A DNA stretch of 64,000 nt from Bacteroidota bacterium (GTDB lineage: Bacteria; Bacteroidota; Bacteroidia; UKL13-3), in contig JAAFJM010000002.1 of NCBI GenBank assembly GCA_013298895.1, positions 194,427 to 258,426 on the forward strand, in the 5' to 3' direction. Of the stretch, positions 1 through 8,998 are shown piece by piece. Made by a program: the position numbers and the translations under genes. Positions within the stretch are counted from its first letter, which is position 1; each line of letters starts with the position of its first letter. Under the pieces are notes generated by a model that worked only from the letters and a program-made list of their open reading frames with translations, had not been told where the DNA came from and made no database searches.

Positions 1-870
1 CCTTTTTTTCAATAATTGCGAAGGAATACCTGCATTAAAATCTTGCGCAATTTCGGTAGCCAGCAACTCTTTATTTCTGCTAATTGTTTGAGGAAATCTA
101 CCAATTAAAAAATTTATTTTATTTTCAAATAATACAATTTGTTGTAACGTTTCTTTTTCTAAAATTTTTGATTGCAACAAATTAGCTGAAAACTGCTGCA
201 ATGCCAGTTCATTGGCTAATCCAGCTTCCTTTTGGGCATTCACAGTTTGCAGCGCATCTTGCTGTTTTAAAATGGTCTTTTGTACCAAATCCAATTCATT
301 ATCTAATGCAAGAAGTTCGTAATAAGCGGTAGCAACCTCTGCTATTAAATTTGAAATAATAAAATTGGTTCCTTCAATGGTTGCTAAATAATTGGAAACG
401 GCCGATTTGCGTTGGTTTCTTAATTTACCCCAAATATCAAGCTCCCAAGAAGCTTGCAAACCAATATTCATATCTGGTAAATCGATGGGAACAATTTGGC
501 CTGGAGTAATTTGGGTAGAGATATTTCCAGCTCCATCCATAGTATACAAACCAAATTTACGTACTCCACCACCAATATTTAAACCAACTTGAGGTAATAA
601 AGCGCCTTTAGCTAATTTAACACCCGCACGCGAAATTTCAATTTTTTGAAGTGCCATTTGCAAGTCTAAATTATTGACTAAGGCTGAATCTATAAGTAAC
701 TCCAATGTAGGGTCTGAAAAATATTTTTTCCAATTAATATTAGCAATATTTAAACTATCGGTTGAAGTATTATAACTTTTGGGTAAAACCTTTTCTTTAA
801 CAGTGGCAGCCTTGTATTTGGGGGCGCACCCCACAAATACAATTACCACCACATAAATGGCTAACCTCAT
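1..870 (-). CDS. RND efflux outer-membrane factor (TolC/OprM family lipoprotein), 3' end cut by window edge
   Basis: The outer-membrane channel of a tripartite RND efflux system, read on the minus strand and open to the left edge (290 codons visible, no stop reached). The N-terminus has a hydrophobic stretch ending in a lipobox-like VFVGC, so a lipid-anchored precursor is predicted. Further in are features usual for the OEP family: WKKYFSDPTLEXLI, the repeated NLDLQMALQKIE helix and a PDMNIGLQASWELDIWGKLR segment. It is the third gene after the adaptor and the pump. The start is uncertain: ATG at 870 gives a short n-region, while an in-frame ATG at 909 adds 13 residues and leaves only 20 bases after the pump stop, similar to the 23-base gap between adaptor and pump. 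Family assignment is firm; the substrate is unknown. Confidence 0.9.
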   Translation of the reverse strand, partial: MRLAIYVVVIVFVGCAPKYKAATVKEKVLPKSYNTSTDSLNIANINWKKYFSDPTLELLIDSALVNNLDLQMALQKIEISRAGVKLAKGALLPQVGLNIGGGVRKFGLYTMDGAGNISTQITPGQIVPIDLPDMNIGLQASWELDIWGKLRNQRKSAVSNYLATIEGTNFIISNLIAEVATAYYELLALDNELDLVQKTILKQQDALQTVNAQKEAGLANELALQQFSANLLQSKILEKETLQQIVLFENKINFLIGRFPQTISRNKELLATEIAQDFNAGIPSQLLKKR

Positions 871-929
871 TTTATTAAATAATAAATATTGCACTCTTTT
901 CTCTATCATCTTTATGATTGTTTTTTAAA

Positions 930-3900
930 TTAATAATTGTTTTTATGGGCGATATTTTTTTTATTCAATTTATCTTCAATGGTGGCAAATACCACATACA
1001 AACCTGGGATAATAATAATGCCAAAAATGGTTCCAAATAGCATACCTCCTGCCGATGCAGAACCAATGGTTTTATTTCCAATAGCCCCAGCTCCACTAGC
1101 AAGCATCAATGGAATTAATCCTGCCACAAATGCAAACGAAGTCATTAAAATAGGCCTTAACCTTAAGGTAGCTCCTTCAATTGCGGCTTGTAAAGGAGTA
1201 TAACCTTCGCTGTGTTTTTGTGAAGCAAATTCCACAATCAAAATGGCATTTTTTGCCAATAACCCAATCAACATAATCATGGCAATTTGGGCGTAAATGT
1301 TATTTTCTAAACCCATCATGAATAAAAACAAAAAGGCTCCAAAAATTCCAGTTGGCAACGATATAAGAACAGGCAGCGGTAAAATAAAACTTTCGTATTG
1401 AGCTGATAGCAATAGGTACACAAATAACAAGCAAATGGCAAAAATAATGATGGATTCATTACCTGCATTGGCTTGATCTCTTGACGAACCTGCCCAATCA
1501 TAATCAAATCCTTTTGGTAATTTCTCTTTAGCAGTTCTTTTTATGGCTGCTATGGCATCACCACTACTAAATCCTTTGGCAGGCTCGCCAGTTAACATGG
1601 CAGAAGTATACATGTTATAACGAGTAACTTGTTCGGGTCCGTATGTTTTGGTTATGCTTACAAATTCTGAAATAGGCACCATTTCGCCTTCCTTGTTTTT
1701 TACAAACATTTTTAAAATATCTTCGGGCATTGCTCTATATTCAGGAGATGATTGAACCATAACCCTGTACAACTGTCCAAATCGAATAAAATTTGTAGCA
1801 TACTCACTACCTAAATAGGTTTGTAAAGTACTTAATACATCCTCAATTACAACCTTTTTCTGTGCTGCTTTTAAGTAATCAATATTCACCATTAACTGAG
1901 GAAAGCTTGCATTAAATGTGGTGAAAGCATTTATAATTTCTGGCTGTTTATTCAGTTCTTTTACAAATTCGTTGGTTACCTTTTCAAGTGCCTTTAAATC
2001 GCCTTTACCCGATTTATCAAGCAATCTTAGTTCAAATCCGCTTGAATTACCATAACCAGGAACTGGAGGTGGCGTAAAAAATTCAATTTTTGCATCTTTG
2101 ATATAGTTTGTTTTTTCATTTAACTGTTGTATGATTTCTTTGTCTGACAATTTACGTTCTTTCCATTTTTTCAAACTAATTAAATTCATGCCGTAAGTAG
2201 CACCTACACCCTCCGAAAGCACACTAAATCCTGCCAATGTAGAAACAGAAGCCACTCCTTCAATACTTGCCGCTACTTTTTGAATTTCATCTGCAATTTT
2301 TTCTGTACGTTCAAGTGTTGCACCTTCGGGAGTTAAAATATTGGCATAAATGGTTCCTTGATCTTCGTTTGGAATAAAACCTGTAGCTATAATTTTACCA
2401 AATAAGCCAGTACCAAAAACAAATACAAGTAAAATACCAAAAGTAACCACACGTCTATTGGCTACTAACGAAACAAGCCTTTGGTATTTACCCTCCAAGG
2501 CCGAATATTTTTTATTGAAACCATCAAAAAATTTGGTTAACCAATTTTTACTTTTTTCATCATTATGATGATGGTTATTTTTTAGCATAATAGCACACAA
2601 AGCTGGCGTTAATGTTAAAGCTATTACTCCTGAAAATACAATAGATACAGCCATGGTTAATGAAAACTCACGATAAAAAACACCCGTTGGACCAGATATA
2701 AATGAAACAGGAATAAAAACAGCCGACATTACCAATGTTATAGAAATAATAGCACCGCTAATTTCAGGCATTACTTCTGAAGCTGCTTTTTTAGCACCTA
2801 CATTTAACTTAACCATCTTGTAATGTATAGCTTCAACCACCACAATGGCATCATCAACTACAATTCCTATTGCTAAAACCATTGCAAAAAGGGTAATTAA
2901 ATTCAAAGAAAAACCCATTAACTGCATAAAAAAGAAAGTTCCTACCAACGAAACCGGAACAGTTAGAATTGGAATAAGGGTAGAGCGCCAATCTTGCAAG
3001 AAAATAAATACAACAATTGAAACTAAAATAAACGCTTCTAACAAAGTTTTAATTACTTCATGAATGGAAGCATCTAAAAATGCAGAAACATCGTAACTAA
3101 CAGTATAATCCATGCCCGCAGGGAAGTTTACTTTTAGTTCATCCATGCGTTTTTTAATATTTTTTATTACTTCACTTGCATTACTACCTGGTCTTTGTTT
3201 GATTAAAATGGCAGCCGATGGTTTTCCGTTTTCTTTCGAAATTACGTCATACTCCTGCGAACCAAATTCTACAGTAGCTATGTCTTTTAGTTTTAAAACT
3301 TCACCATGTTCATTGCTTTTTATAATAATGTTTTCGTACTCTTGAGGGGTATTAAATTTACCAGTATATTTTAATACGTACTGAAGCTGTTGGGCTTGCC
3401 TGCCTGAACTTTCACCTACTTTTCCTGGAGCAGCTTCAATATTTTGTTGTTTTAAACATTTAATAACCTCATCTGTCGAAATAGAATAGGTGGTTAATTT
3501 AGCGGGATTTAGCCAAATTCGCATGGCATAATCTCTAGAACCCATAATATCGGCAAAACCAACACCATCAATCCTTTTTAACTCAGCTAATAAATTGATA
3601 TCAGTATAATTGTATAAAAATTTTTCGTCCATTTGTTCATTATTACTTAAAATATTTAAGTATAACAACATACTATTTTGAACTTTTTCTACAATAACAC
3701 CGGCTTTTATAGCCTCCTCGGGCAATTCATCTAAGGTAGAAGCTACCCTATTTTGAACATTTACCGCAGCAATTTCAGGGTCGGTTCCTGATTTAAAAAT
3801 AATTTGAATAACGCTTGTACCATCGTTTCCAGAAACTGACGACATATAAGCCATTCCTGGCACGCCATTAATAGCACGTTCTAACTGTGTTACCACAGCC

Positions 3901-4076
3901 TTTACACATGCTTCGGCATTGGCACCGGTGTATTTTGTTGTAACATTTACTTCTGGTGGCGCAATATCCGGAAATTGGGTCATAGGCAATTGAGTTAAAC
4001 CCAAGCCACCCAATAGTAAAATAAATAATGAAATAACAATTGATAGAACAGGACGATGTATGAACTTTGAAACCAT
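930..4076 (-). CDS. RND efflux pump, HAE1/AcrB-type inner-membrane transporter
   Basis: Proton-driven inner-membrane pump of the RND superfamily, 1048 residues, the normal length for the hydrophobe/amphiphile efflux (HAE1) branch. It starts with the usual cytoplasmic stub and first membrane helix (FIHRPVLSIVISLFILLLGG) and has the FPDIAPPEV segment at the start of the porter domain. The fourth helix carries GIVVDDAIVVVEA, the pair of aspartates used for proton relay, which separates it from heavy-metal CzcA types with a different motif. The second half repeats the fold (porter loop, then helices ending in GLYVVFATIEDKLN). It lies between the adaptor and channel genes on the same strand. Substrates cannot be predicted from sequence. 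Confidence 0.95.
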   Translation of the reverse strand: MVSKFIHRPVLSIVISLFILLLGGLGLTQLPMTQFPDIAPPEVNVTTKYTGANAEACVKAVVTQLERAINGVPGMAYMSSVSGNDGTSVIQIIFKSGTDPEIAAVNVQNRVASTLDELPEEAIKAGVIVEKVQNSMLLYLNILSNNEQMDEKFLYNYTDINLLAELKRIDGVGFADIMGSRDYAMRIWLNPAKLTTYSISTDEVIKCLKQQNIEAAPGKVGESSGRQAQQLQYVLKYTGKFNTPQEYENIIIKSNEHGEVLKLKDIATVEFGSQEYDVISKENGKPSAAILIKQRPGSNASEVIKNIKKRMDELKVNFPAGMDYTVSYDVSAFLDASIHEVIKTLLEAFILVSIVVFIFLQDWRSTLIPILTVPVSLVGTFFFMQLMGFSLNLITLFAMVLAIGIVVDDAIVVVEAIHYKMVKLNVGAKKAASEVMPEISGAIISITLVMSAVFIPVSFISGPTGVFYREFSLTMAVSIVFSGVIALTLTPALCAIMLKNNHHHNDEKSKNWLTKFFDGFNKKYSALEGKYQRLVSLVANRRVVTFGILLVFVFGTGLFGKIIATGFIPNEDQGTIYANILTPEGATLERTEKIADEIQKVAASIEGVASVSTLAGFSVLSEGVGATYGMNLISLKKWKERKLSDKEIIQQLNEKTNYIKDAKIEFFTPPPVPGYGNSSGFELRLLDKSGKGDLKALEKVTNEFVKELNKQPEIINAFTTFNASFPQLMVNIDYLKAAQKKVVIEDVLSTLQTYLGSEYATNFIRFGQLYRVMVQSSPEYRAMPEDILKMFVKNKEGEMVPISEFVSITKTYGPEQVTRYNMYTSAMLTGEPAKGFSSGDAIAAIKRTAKEKLPKGFDYDWAGSSRDQANAGNESIIIFAICLLFVYLLLSAQYESFILPLPVLISLPTGIFGAFLFLFMMGLENNIYAQIAMIMLIGLLAKNAILIVEFASQKHSEGYTPLQAAIEGATLRLRPILMTSFAFVAGLIPLMLASGAGAIGNKTIGSASAGGMLFGTIFGIIIIPGLYVVFATIEDKLNKKNIAHKNNY

Positions 4077-4099
4077 TTAAGTTGTTTTTTATTTATTAA

Positions 4100-5209
4100 T
4101 TAATTGATGCTTTTAATAGCTTGTCGTGAAGGAATTAACTGTGTTAGGATTTTCTCCCCTTCTTTTACCAATTGAATGCCTTCTAATAATATTTTTTCGT
4201 TTGGATTTAAGCCTGAATCCACAACGTAAACATTCTTCATGCGTAGTTTTGGTATAATTCTTTTCATGTGAACTATATTGTCGCTATCAACAACAAAAAC
4301 ATAAATATTATCTTGAATTTCGAAGGTAGATTTTTGAGGTATTAGCATGGCTTTTTTCAGCGCTTGTTTAATAATAATTTTACCACTTGAACCTTGCTTC
4401 AATATTCCGTTAGGGTTATAAAATCTAGCTCTAAAAGCTACATTACCTGTTTCTTTATCAATTTCACTTTCTACTGTTTCTATTTTTCCTTTGCCCGGAA
4501 AAAGTTGGTTATTTGCCATTACCAATTCTACTTCATTGCTGTGGGCATTTTTATTGCTTGCAGTCATGTTTAAGTATTCGCTTTCCGATACATTAAAATA
4601 AGCAAAAATTTCTTTATTGTTCGAAAACTCAGTAAGCAAAGTTCCTTCGTCAATCAAACTTCCAATTTTATTTGGAATACGATTGATAATCCCATCAAAT
4701 GGAGCACTAATTCTAGTTAATGATAAATTTAATTGAGCAGTAGCCATATTTGCTTTTGCTTCATCAATCCTAGCTTTGGCAGCTTCTAATTTTATTTCCG
4801 CTACTTGCAATTCAGTTTTAGAAACAATTTTTTTTGCCAACAAAGTTTGCATGTTTTTAACTTCTAGTTCAGCACCTTTGGCTTCGGCTTGGGCGTTTTT
4901 AAGCATAGCATTTGATTTACTCAACTCTTCTTTATAATGATTATTGCTCATAGCAAATAATAGCTGACCAGCTTTTACTGGCTTTCCTTCATCTACATAA
5001 ATATTTTCAATAAAACCTTTTACACGAGCGCGAATATCAACATTATGCATGGCGTGTATATCGGCCACATATTCTTTGCTAAATGAGGTATCAACCACCA
5101 ATGGTTGAGCAATAGGAAATTTTTCTTCTTTTTCTTTGGTTTCTGTAGTAGAGCAGGCTGCTATAAATAATAACGCAACCGAACTCAATTGCAATGCAAT
5201 TTTATTCAT
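4100..5209 (-). CDS. RND efflux periplasmic adaptor (membrane fusion protein, AcrA/HlyD family)
   Basis: Periplasmic adaptor that links the RND pump to the outer-membrane channel. The 369-residue precursor has a lipoprotein signal (LLFIAACSTTE), so it is probably anchored to the inner membrane. Next come the half-lipoyl segment DIRARVKGFIENIYVDEGKPVKAGQLLF, here around residues 58-85, a helical hairpin rich in Ala/Lys/Glu (about 95-155), the returning lipoyl half (LTRISAPFDGIINRI) and beta-barrel and membrane-proximal domains. It is the first gene of the operon, 23 bases before the pump. No TetR, AraC or MarR gene is adjacent, so control is not visible, but a dyad lies 185-222 bases upstream. 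Confidence 0.94.
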   Translation of the reverse strand: MNKIALQLSSVALLFIAACSTTETKEKEEKFPIAQPLVVDTSFSKEYVADIHAMHNVDIRARVKGFIENIYVDEGKPVKAGQLLFAMSNNHYKEELSKSNAMLKNAQAEAKGAELEVKNMQTLLAKKIVSKTELQVAEIKLEAAKARIDEAKANMATAQLNLSLTRISAPFDGIINRIPNKIGSLIDEGTLLTEFSNNKEIFAYFNVSESEYLNMTASNKNAHSNEVELVMANNQLFPGKGKIETVESEIDKETGNVAFRARFYNPNGILKQGSSGKIIIKQALKKAMLIPQKSTFEIQDNIYVFVVDSDNIVHMKRIIPKLRMKNVYVVDSGLNPNEKILLEGIQLVKEGEKILTQLIPSRQAIKSIN

Positions 5210-5577
5210 TTATTGGATGAGATTGTAAGTTAGTTTGTGATAAAGGATAAAGACTAAGCCAAAAGTATATTGGCTTCTTTTTGTTAATTTAATGAGTGTA
5301 ATCTTTCAATTACAAGTTTGTTTTCTACCCATTTCATAATAGAAAGTTATTACAAACAAATCCCATTAGTAAAGCATTATTTATTTAAATAATCCAATGT
5401 AAAATGATTATTAAATAATTTATTACATTGGCAATTACGCTATAAGACTTTGAAAGTGGGATGAATCTAAAAACCTATTTATTGCTAAAAAATACTAATA
5501 ACCAATATTGATTTAATTCAAAATGGAAACCATATTCAATAACGAATTTTGAAAGTGGCGATTGTAATTTGTAAAAA
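5210..5577. other. intergenic region upstream of the RND operon
   Basis: This 368-base gap holds no convincing gene. It contains an interrupted dyad (5394-5431) and a direct repeat, TTTGAAAGTGG, at 5449-5459 and 5548-5558, about 100 bases apart. It must hold the promoter of the efflux operon, which reads leftward from 5209, but I could not pick out a consensus TTTG/TAnnTTTG pair with confidence. Confidence 0.5.
5394..5431. promoter_or_regulatory. candidate operator: interrupted dyad upstream of the RND operon
   Basis: Nine-base perfect arms CCAATGTAA (5394-5402) and TTACATTGG (5423-5431), separated by 20 bases. An inner palindrome ATTATT-A-AATAAT sits in the middle, so most of the 38 bases show two-fold symmetry. 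It is 185 bases upstream of the adaptor start. An operator for an unlinked repressor or activator is an inference; the arm length and symmetry are direct observations. Confidence 0.35.
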
Positions 5578-5979
5578 TTAACAAAAAGACTCGAAAGAGT
5601 TTATTTTAGGTGGAGGAACGGTTAGTTCAGGATGGTAATATTCAATAAATTTTTCTTCATCAATTACATTAACCAAATAAGTTGGTAAAACCTCAAAACA
5701 GAAAATTTCTGGATAATATTGAGCGGTAAAAAAATCATCTTCTTCTTCCAAATTAATACTTGGAGATTCCATTTGATTACTGTTTTTATTTACAGGCACA
5801 TTTTGATGATGCGAATTTTGAATATTTAAATAATGTGTTTTAGTGTTAACATTATTTAAATTGGGTGTATTTGTTTTATAGTTAAAATTAACAAAATTGA
5901 AACCAATAAAAAACAACAAAACAGATACCTGCAAAGGCAGCAATAAGTTTATGATGAATTTACTATTTGTGTGTTTCAT
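5578..5979 (-). CDS. small membrane-anchored or secreted protein of unknown function
   Basis: A 133-residue ORF with one hydrophobic segment near the N-terminus (about residues 9-31, LLLPLQVSVLLFFIGFNFVNF). This is followed by an Asn/His-rich, low-complexity stretch, then an acidic patch (LEEEDDFF) and a short tail ending PPPKINSFESFC. It has no recognisable domain. It lies upstream of the efflux operon on the same strand, 368 bases away, so co-transcription is uncertain. Composition alone would allow a single-pass membrane protein or an uncleaved signal peptide. I do not recognise it and give no function. Confidence 0.55.
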   Translation of the reverse strand: MKHTNSKFIINLLLPLQVSVLLFFIGFNFVNFNYKTNTPNLNNVNTKTHYLNIQNSHHQNVPVNKNSNQMESPSINLEEEDDFFTAQYYPEIFCFEVLPTYLVNVIDEEKFIEYYHPELTVPPPKINSFESFC

Positions 5980-6190
5980 TACGGCCGCAAAAGTAGGCTC
6001 TTTAAAGCTATATTATTGTCAAAGAATAGTAAAAATGTGATGTATTAATTCAGTATTTATTGATAAAACAAAATCAATTTTTCAATCAACAACTTTTTAG
6101 TCCTTTTATAAGAGAGAATTGCCATGTATGGAGTTTTATTTTGAAGGTAGAAAAAGAGACAATAAAATTGTATTCAATAATTTAAAAAAT

Positions 6191-6433
6191 ATGAAAACAC
6201 CTTTTAACAAGTTTCTTTACATTGGTTTTATTATCATCGGATTATACCAAACTTTTTTCACCAAGGATTGTGTGCAAGCAGCCGCATCTATGGGAATTGG
6301 CTTAGCTTTTGACCCTTTTGATACTGAACAAAAATGGAATGAAAGACCAACTTGGCAAAAAGCAGTTTTAATTGTTCCTTTAGCTGCAGTGGCCGCTTTA
6401 TTTGGTTATGGTGTTGGTTTAAATGATAAATAA
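6191..6433 (+). CDS. small two-helix membrane protein, unknown function
   Basis: An 80-residue protein with two predicted membrane helices: FLYIGFIIIGLYQTFF near the N-terminus and AVLIVPLAAVAALFGYGVGL near the C-terminus. They are joined by a loop containing AFDPFDTEQKWNERPTWQKA. The ORF stays open upstream to a TTG at 6119, but the ATG at 6191 gives the more natural start, with a lysine-containing N-terminus right before the first helix and an AT-rich leader. It precedes the cbb3 cluster by 263 bases. It does not look like CcoS. Function unknown. Confidence 0.6.
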   Translation: MKTPFNKFLYIGFIIIGLYQTFFTKDCVQAAASMGIGLAFDPFDTEQKWNERPTWQKAVLIVPLAAVAALFGYGVGLNDK

Positions 6434-6581
6434 TTTAAAATTTTTCCTTTTTAAGGTTCCATGAATGAATTTAAACAATAATCAAAAAATTCGTGAATTT
6501 TTAAGAATAGACCTTAAAATCAATTACACCTAAAAACCAAAGAAAACTATTGAATCAATTAAATATTTATATGGAAATTAA

Positions 6582-6627
6582 TGACCCTAGTCACTATTTG
6601 GGCTAAAATCTCTCAAAATAGCATTTG
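6582..6627 (+). promoter_or_regulatory. candidate CRP/FNR-family site and promoter ahead of the cbb3 operon
   Basis: TGAC-CCTA-GTCA at 6582-6593 is a perfect dyad with the TGA-N6-TCA core typical of CRP/FNR-family sites. Four bases later a TTTG (6597-6600) is followed after 18 bases by TAGCATTTG (6619-6627). This resembles the Bacteroidota -33/-7 promoter (TTTG, TAnnTTTG) with one extra base in the -7 element. If the start of transcription is just after 6630, the dyad is centred near -46, a plausible activator position. ccoNO begins at 6697. The symmetry is observed; the regulator and promoter assignment are inferred. Confidence 0.4.
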
Positions 6628-6696
6628 CCTATAGTCATATTAAAGCGCAGGTATTGAAAGTACGTTTGTTGAGTAAAATAAAATTATACTCACTAT

Positions 6697-8823
6697 ATGC
6701 AAACAGAAAAATTTCAATACGATAATCGAATCGTAAGAAACTTTGCCATAGCCACCATGGTTTTTGGTATTGTTGGAATGTTAGTTGGCTTGCTTGTGGC
6801 CATTCAACTTTATGAGCCCGCTGCCAATTTAGGAAATCAGTACACTTCGTTCGGAAGGATTCGCCCACTGCATACCAATGCAATTATTTTTGCTTTTGTT
6901 GGTAATGCCATTTTTATGGGTGTATATTACTCGTTGCAGCGCTTATGTAAAAGTAGAATGTATAGCGATGTATTGAGTAATATTCATTTTTGGGGTTGGC
7001 AATTAATTATAGTAGCTGCGGCTATTACATTGCCTTTAGGTATTACTACTTCAAAAGAATATGCCGAATTGGAGTGGCCAATAGATATTGCTATTACCTT
7101 AATTTGGGTAGTATTTGGCTGGAACATGTTTGGTACTATTATAAAACGCAGAGAGCGCCACATGTATGTAGCCATTTGGTTTTATATAGCCACATTTGTT
7201 ACGGTAGCTGTTTTGCATATTGTTAACTCTTTCGAATTACCCATTTCATTATTCAAAAGTTATTCGTTTTATGCAGGTGTACAAGATGCCTTGGTACAAT
7301 GGTGGTATGGTCATAATGCAGTAGCATTTTTCTTAACTACTCCATACTTAGGTATGATGTATTACTACTTGCCTAAAGCAGTAGATAGACCAGTGTATTC
7401 TTACAAATTATCTATCTTACACTTTTGGACATTAATTTTCTTATACATTTGGGCTGGTCCTCACCATTTGTTATATACTTCATTACCTGATTGGGCTCAA
7501 TCGTTAGGGGTAGCTTTCTCTATTATGTTAATTGCTCCATCGTGGGGTGGTATGATAAACGGATTGTTAACTTTACGTGGTGCTTGGGATAAAGTGCGCG
7601 ATCAACCAGTATTGAAATTCTTTGCGGTAGGTATTACTGCTTATGGTATGGCTACTTTCGAAGGTCCGATGCTTTCGTTAAAAAATGTAAACGCTATTGC
7701 GCATTTTACTGATTGGATAGTAGCCCACGTACACGTTGGTGCATTAGGATGGAACGGATTTATGACCTTTGGTATTTTATATTGGTTAATCCCTCGCATT
7801 TACCAAACTAAATTACATTCTACTAAATTAGCTAACTTCCATTTTTGGATTGGTACTTTAGGTATTTTATTCTATGCAGTTCCTATGTATTGGAGTGGAT
7901 TTACTCAAGGTTTAATGTGGAAAGAGTTTACAGAAGCTGGTCAATTAAAATACGAATTTTTAGATACAACCAAACAAATTCTTTCTTTACATGTGTTCCG
8001 TTCAATAGGTGGTGCACTTTATTTAACAGGTACCATTGTTATGGTTTACAATATTGTTAAAACCATGACTGCTGGTAAATTAGTAGCTAATGAAGATGCA
8101 GAAGCACCAGCATTAGAAAGCAATTATGCTCCTACTGGTCATGCTTCATATTGGCATAAAGCCTTAGAGCGTAAACCAATGACATTTATGGTATTATCAA
8201 TTGTTGTTGTTTTAATTGGTGGTGCGGTAGAAATGTTGCCAACTTTCTTAATTAAATCAAATATTCAAACCATTACCAGTGTAAAACCATATACTCCATT
8301 AGAATTGCATGGTCGCGATTTATACATACGCGAAGGTTGTGTGGGTTGTCATTCGCAAATGATTCGTCCGTTTAGAAGCGAAACTGAGCGTTATGGCGAA
8401 TACTCAAAAGCTGGAGAATATGTATATGACCATCCATTTTTATGGGGTTCAAAACGTACTGGGCCTGATTTAATGCGCGAAGGTGGAAAATATCCAAACT
8501 CATGGCATTATAACCACATGATAGATCCAAGAACCATGTCGCCAGGTTCTATTATGCCAGCTTATCCTTTCTTGGCAGAACAAAGCATGAATGTAACCAA
8601 TATTAAGGATAAAATTAATGCCATGCGTACGTTAGGTGTTCCTTACGAAAAAGGCTACGAAGAAAGAGCCTTACAAGATTTGCAAGCGCAAGCTAAAACC
8701 ATTAGCGATAACCTAGCAAGTGAAAAAATAAAAATTGAAAGCGATAAAGAATTAATAGCAATTATAGCTTACCTACAGCGTTTAGGTACTGATATAAAAT
8801 TAACTAATTCGGCAGCTAACTAA
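6697..8823 (+). CDS. ccoNO: cbb3-type cytochrome c oxidase, fused subunits I and II (CcoN-CcoO)
   Basis: Catalytic haem-copper oxidase reducing O2 to water with high affinity, in the inner membrane. The first ~480 residues are CcoN, with multiple membrane helices. Likely metal ligands are visible: His59 (RPLHTN), His206 in WWYGHNAV, the pair His256-His257 in GPHHLLY, and His344/His346 in HVHVGALGWNGF. After a linker and another helix (about 490-515) comes CcoO with one c-type haem site, C548-VG-C551-H552, and a later Met-rich stretch (MSPGSIMPAY). N-O fusion in one 708-residue chain is common in Bacteroidota. ccoQ and ccoP follow immediately. Confidence 0.97.
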   Translation: MQTEKFQYDNRIVRNFAIATMVFGIVGMLVGLLVAIQLYEPAANLGNQYTSFGRIRPLHTNAIIFAFVGNAIFMGVYYSLQRLCKSRMYSDVLSNIHFWGWQLIIVAAAITLPLGITTSKEYAELEWPIDIAITLIWVVFGWNMFGTIIKRRERHMYVAIWFYIATFVTVAVLHIVNSFELPISLFKSYSFYAGVQDALVQWWYGHNAVAFFLTTPYLGMMYYYLPKAVDRPVYSYKLSILHFWTLIFLYIWAGPHHLLYTSLPDWAQSLGVAFSIMLIAPSWGGMINGLLTLRGAWDKVRDQPVLKFFAVGITAYGMATFEGPMLSLKNVNAIAHFTDWIVAHVHVGALGWNGFMTFGILYWLIPRIYQTKLHSTKLANFHFWIGTLGILFYAVPMYWSGFTQGLMWKEFTEAGQLKYEFLDTTKQILSLHVFRSIGGALYLTGTIVMVYNIVKTMTAGKLVANEDAEAPALESNYAPTGHASYWHKALERKPMTFMVLSIVVVLIGGAVEMLPTFLIKSNIQTITSVKPYTPLELHGRDLYIREGCVGCHSQMIRPFRSETERYGEYSKAGEYVYDHPFLWGSKRTGPDLMREGGKYPNSWHYNHMIDPRTMSPGSIMPAYPFLAEQSMNVTNIKDKINAMRTLGVPYEKGYEERALQDLQAQAKTISDNLASEKIKIESDKELIAIIAYLQRLGTDIKLTNSAAN

Positions 8824-8842
8824 CCAATAATTAAATAAAAAT

Positions 8843-8998
8843 ATGTTTCGTAACTTATTGCACGAGGTAACCGGTATAGGCATTTATCAAATGTTCTCAC
8901 TACTAGTGTTTACAGCCTTTTTTGTACTAATAGCTTTATGGCTATTTAAAACAAAAAAAGAATACATTGATGAAATGAGCAATAAACCGCTTGAATAA
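8843..8998 (+). CDS. ccoQ: CcoQ-like small subunit of the cbb3 oxidase
   Basis: A 51-residue ORF between ccoNO and ccoP. It encodes a short N-terminus (MFRNLLHEVTG), one membrane helix (about 17-36, MFSLLVFTAFFVLIALWLFK) and a short charged tail (KKEYIDEMSNK). Size, single helix and position match CcoQ/FixQ, which stabilises the complex. The ATG is 19 bases after the ccoNO stop, and its TAA overlaps the ccoP ATG by one base (TAATG), so the two are translationally coupled. Sequence identity within CcoQ is always low, so the name rests mainly on context. Confidence 0.8.
   Translation: MFRNLLHEVTGIGIYQMFSLLVFTAFFVLIALWLFKTKKEYIDEMSNKPLE

Noticed and set aside
930..4076. Heavy-metal (CzcA-type) assignment of the RND pump
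   Set aside because: Helix 4 carries the GIVVDDAIVVVEA pair typical of HAE1 drug/lipid pumps and the adaptor lacks metal-binding His stretches.
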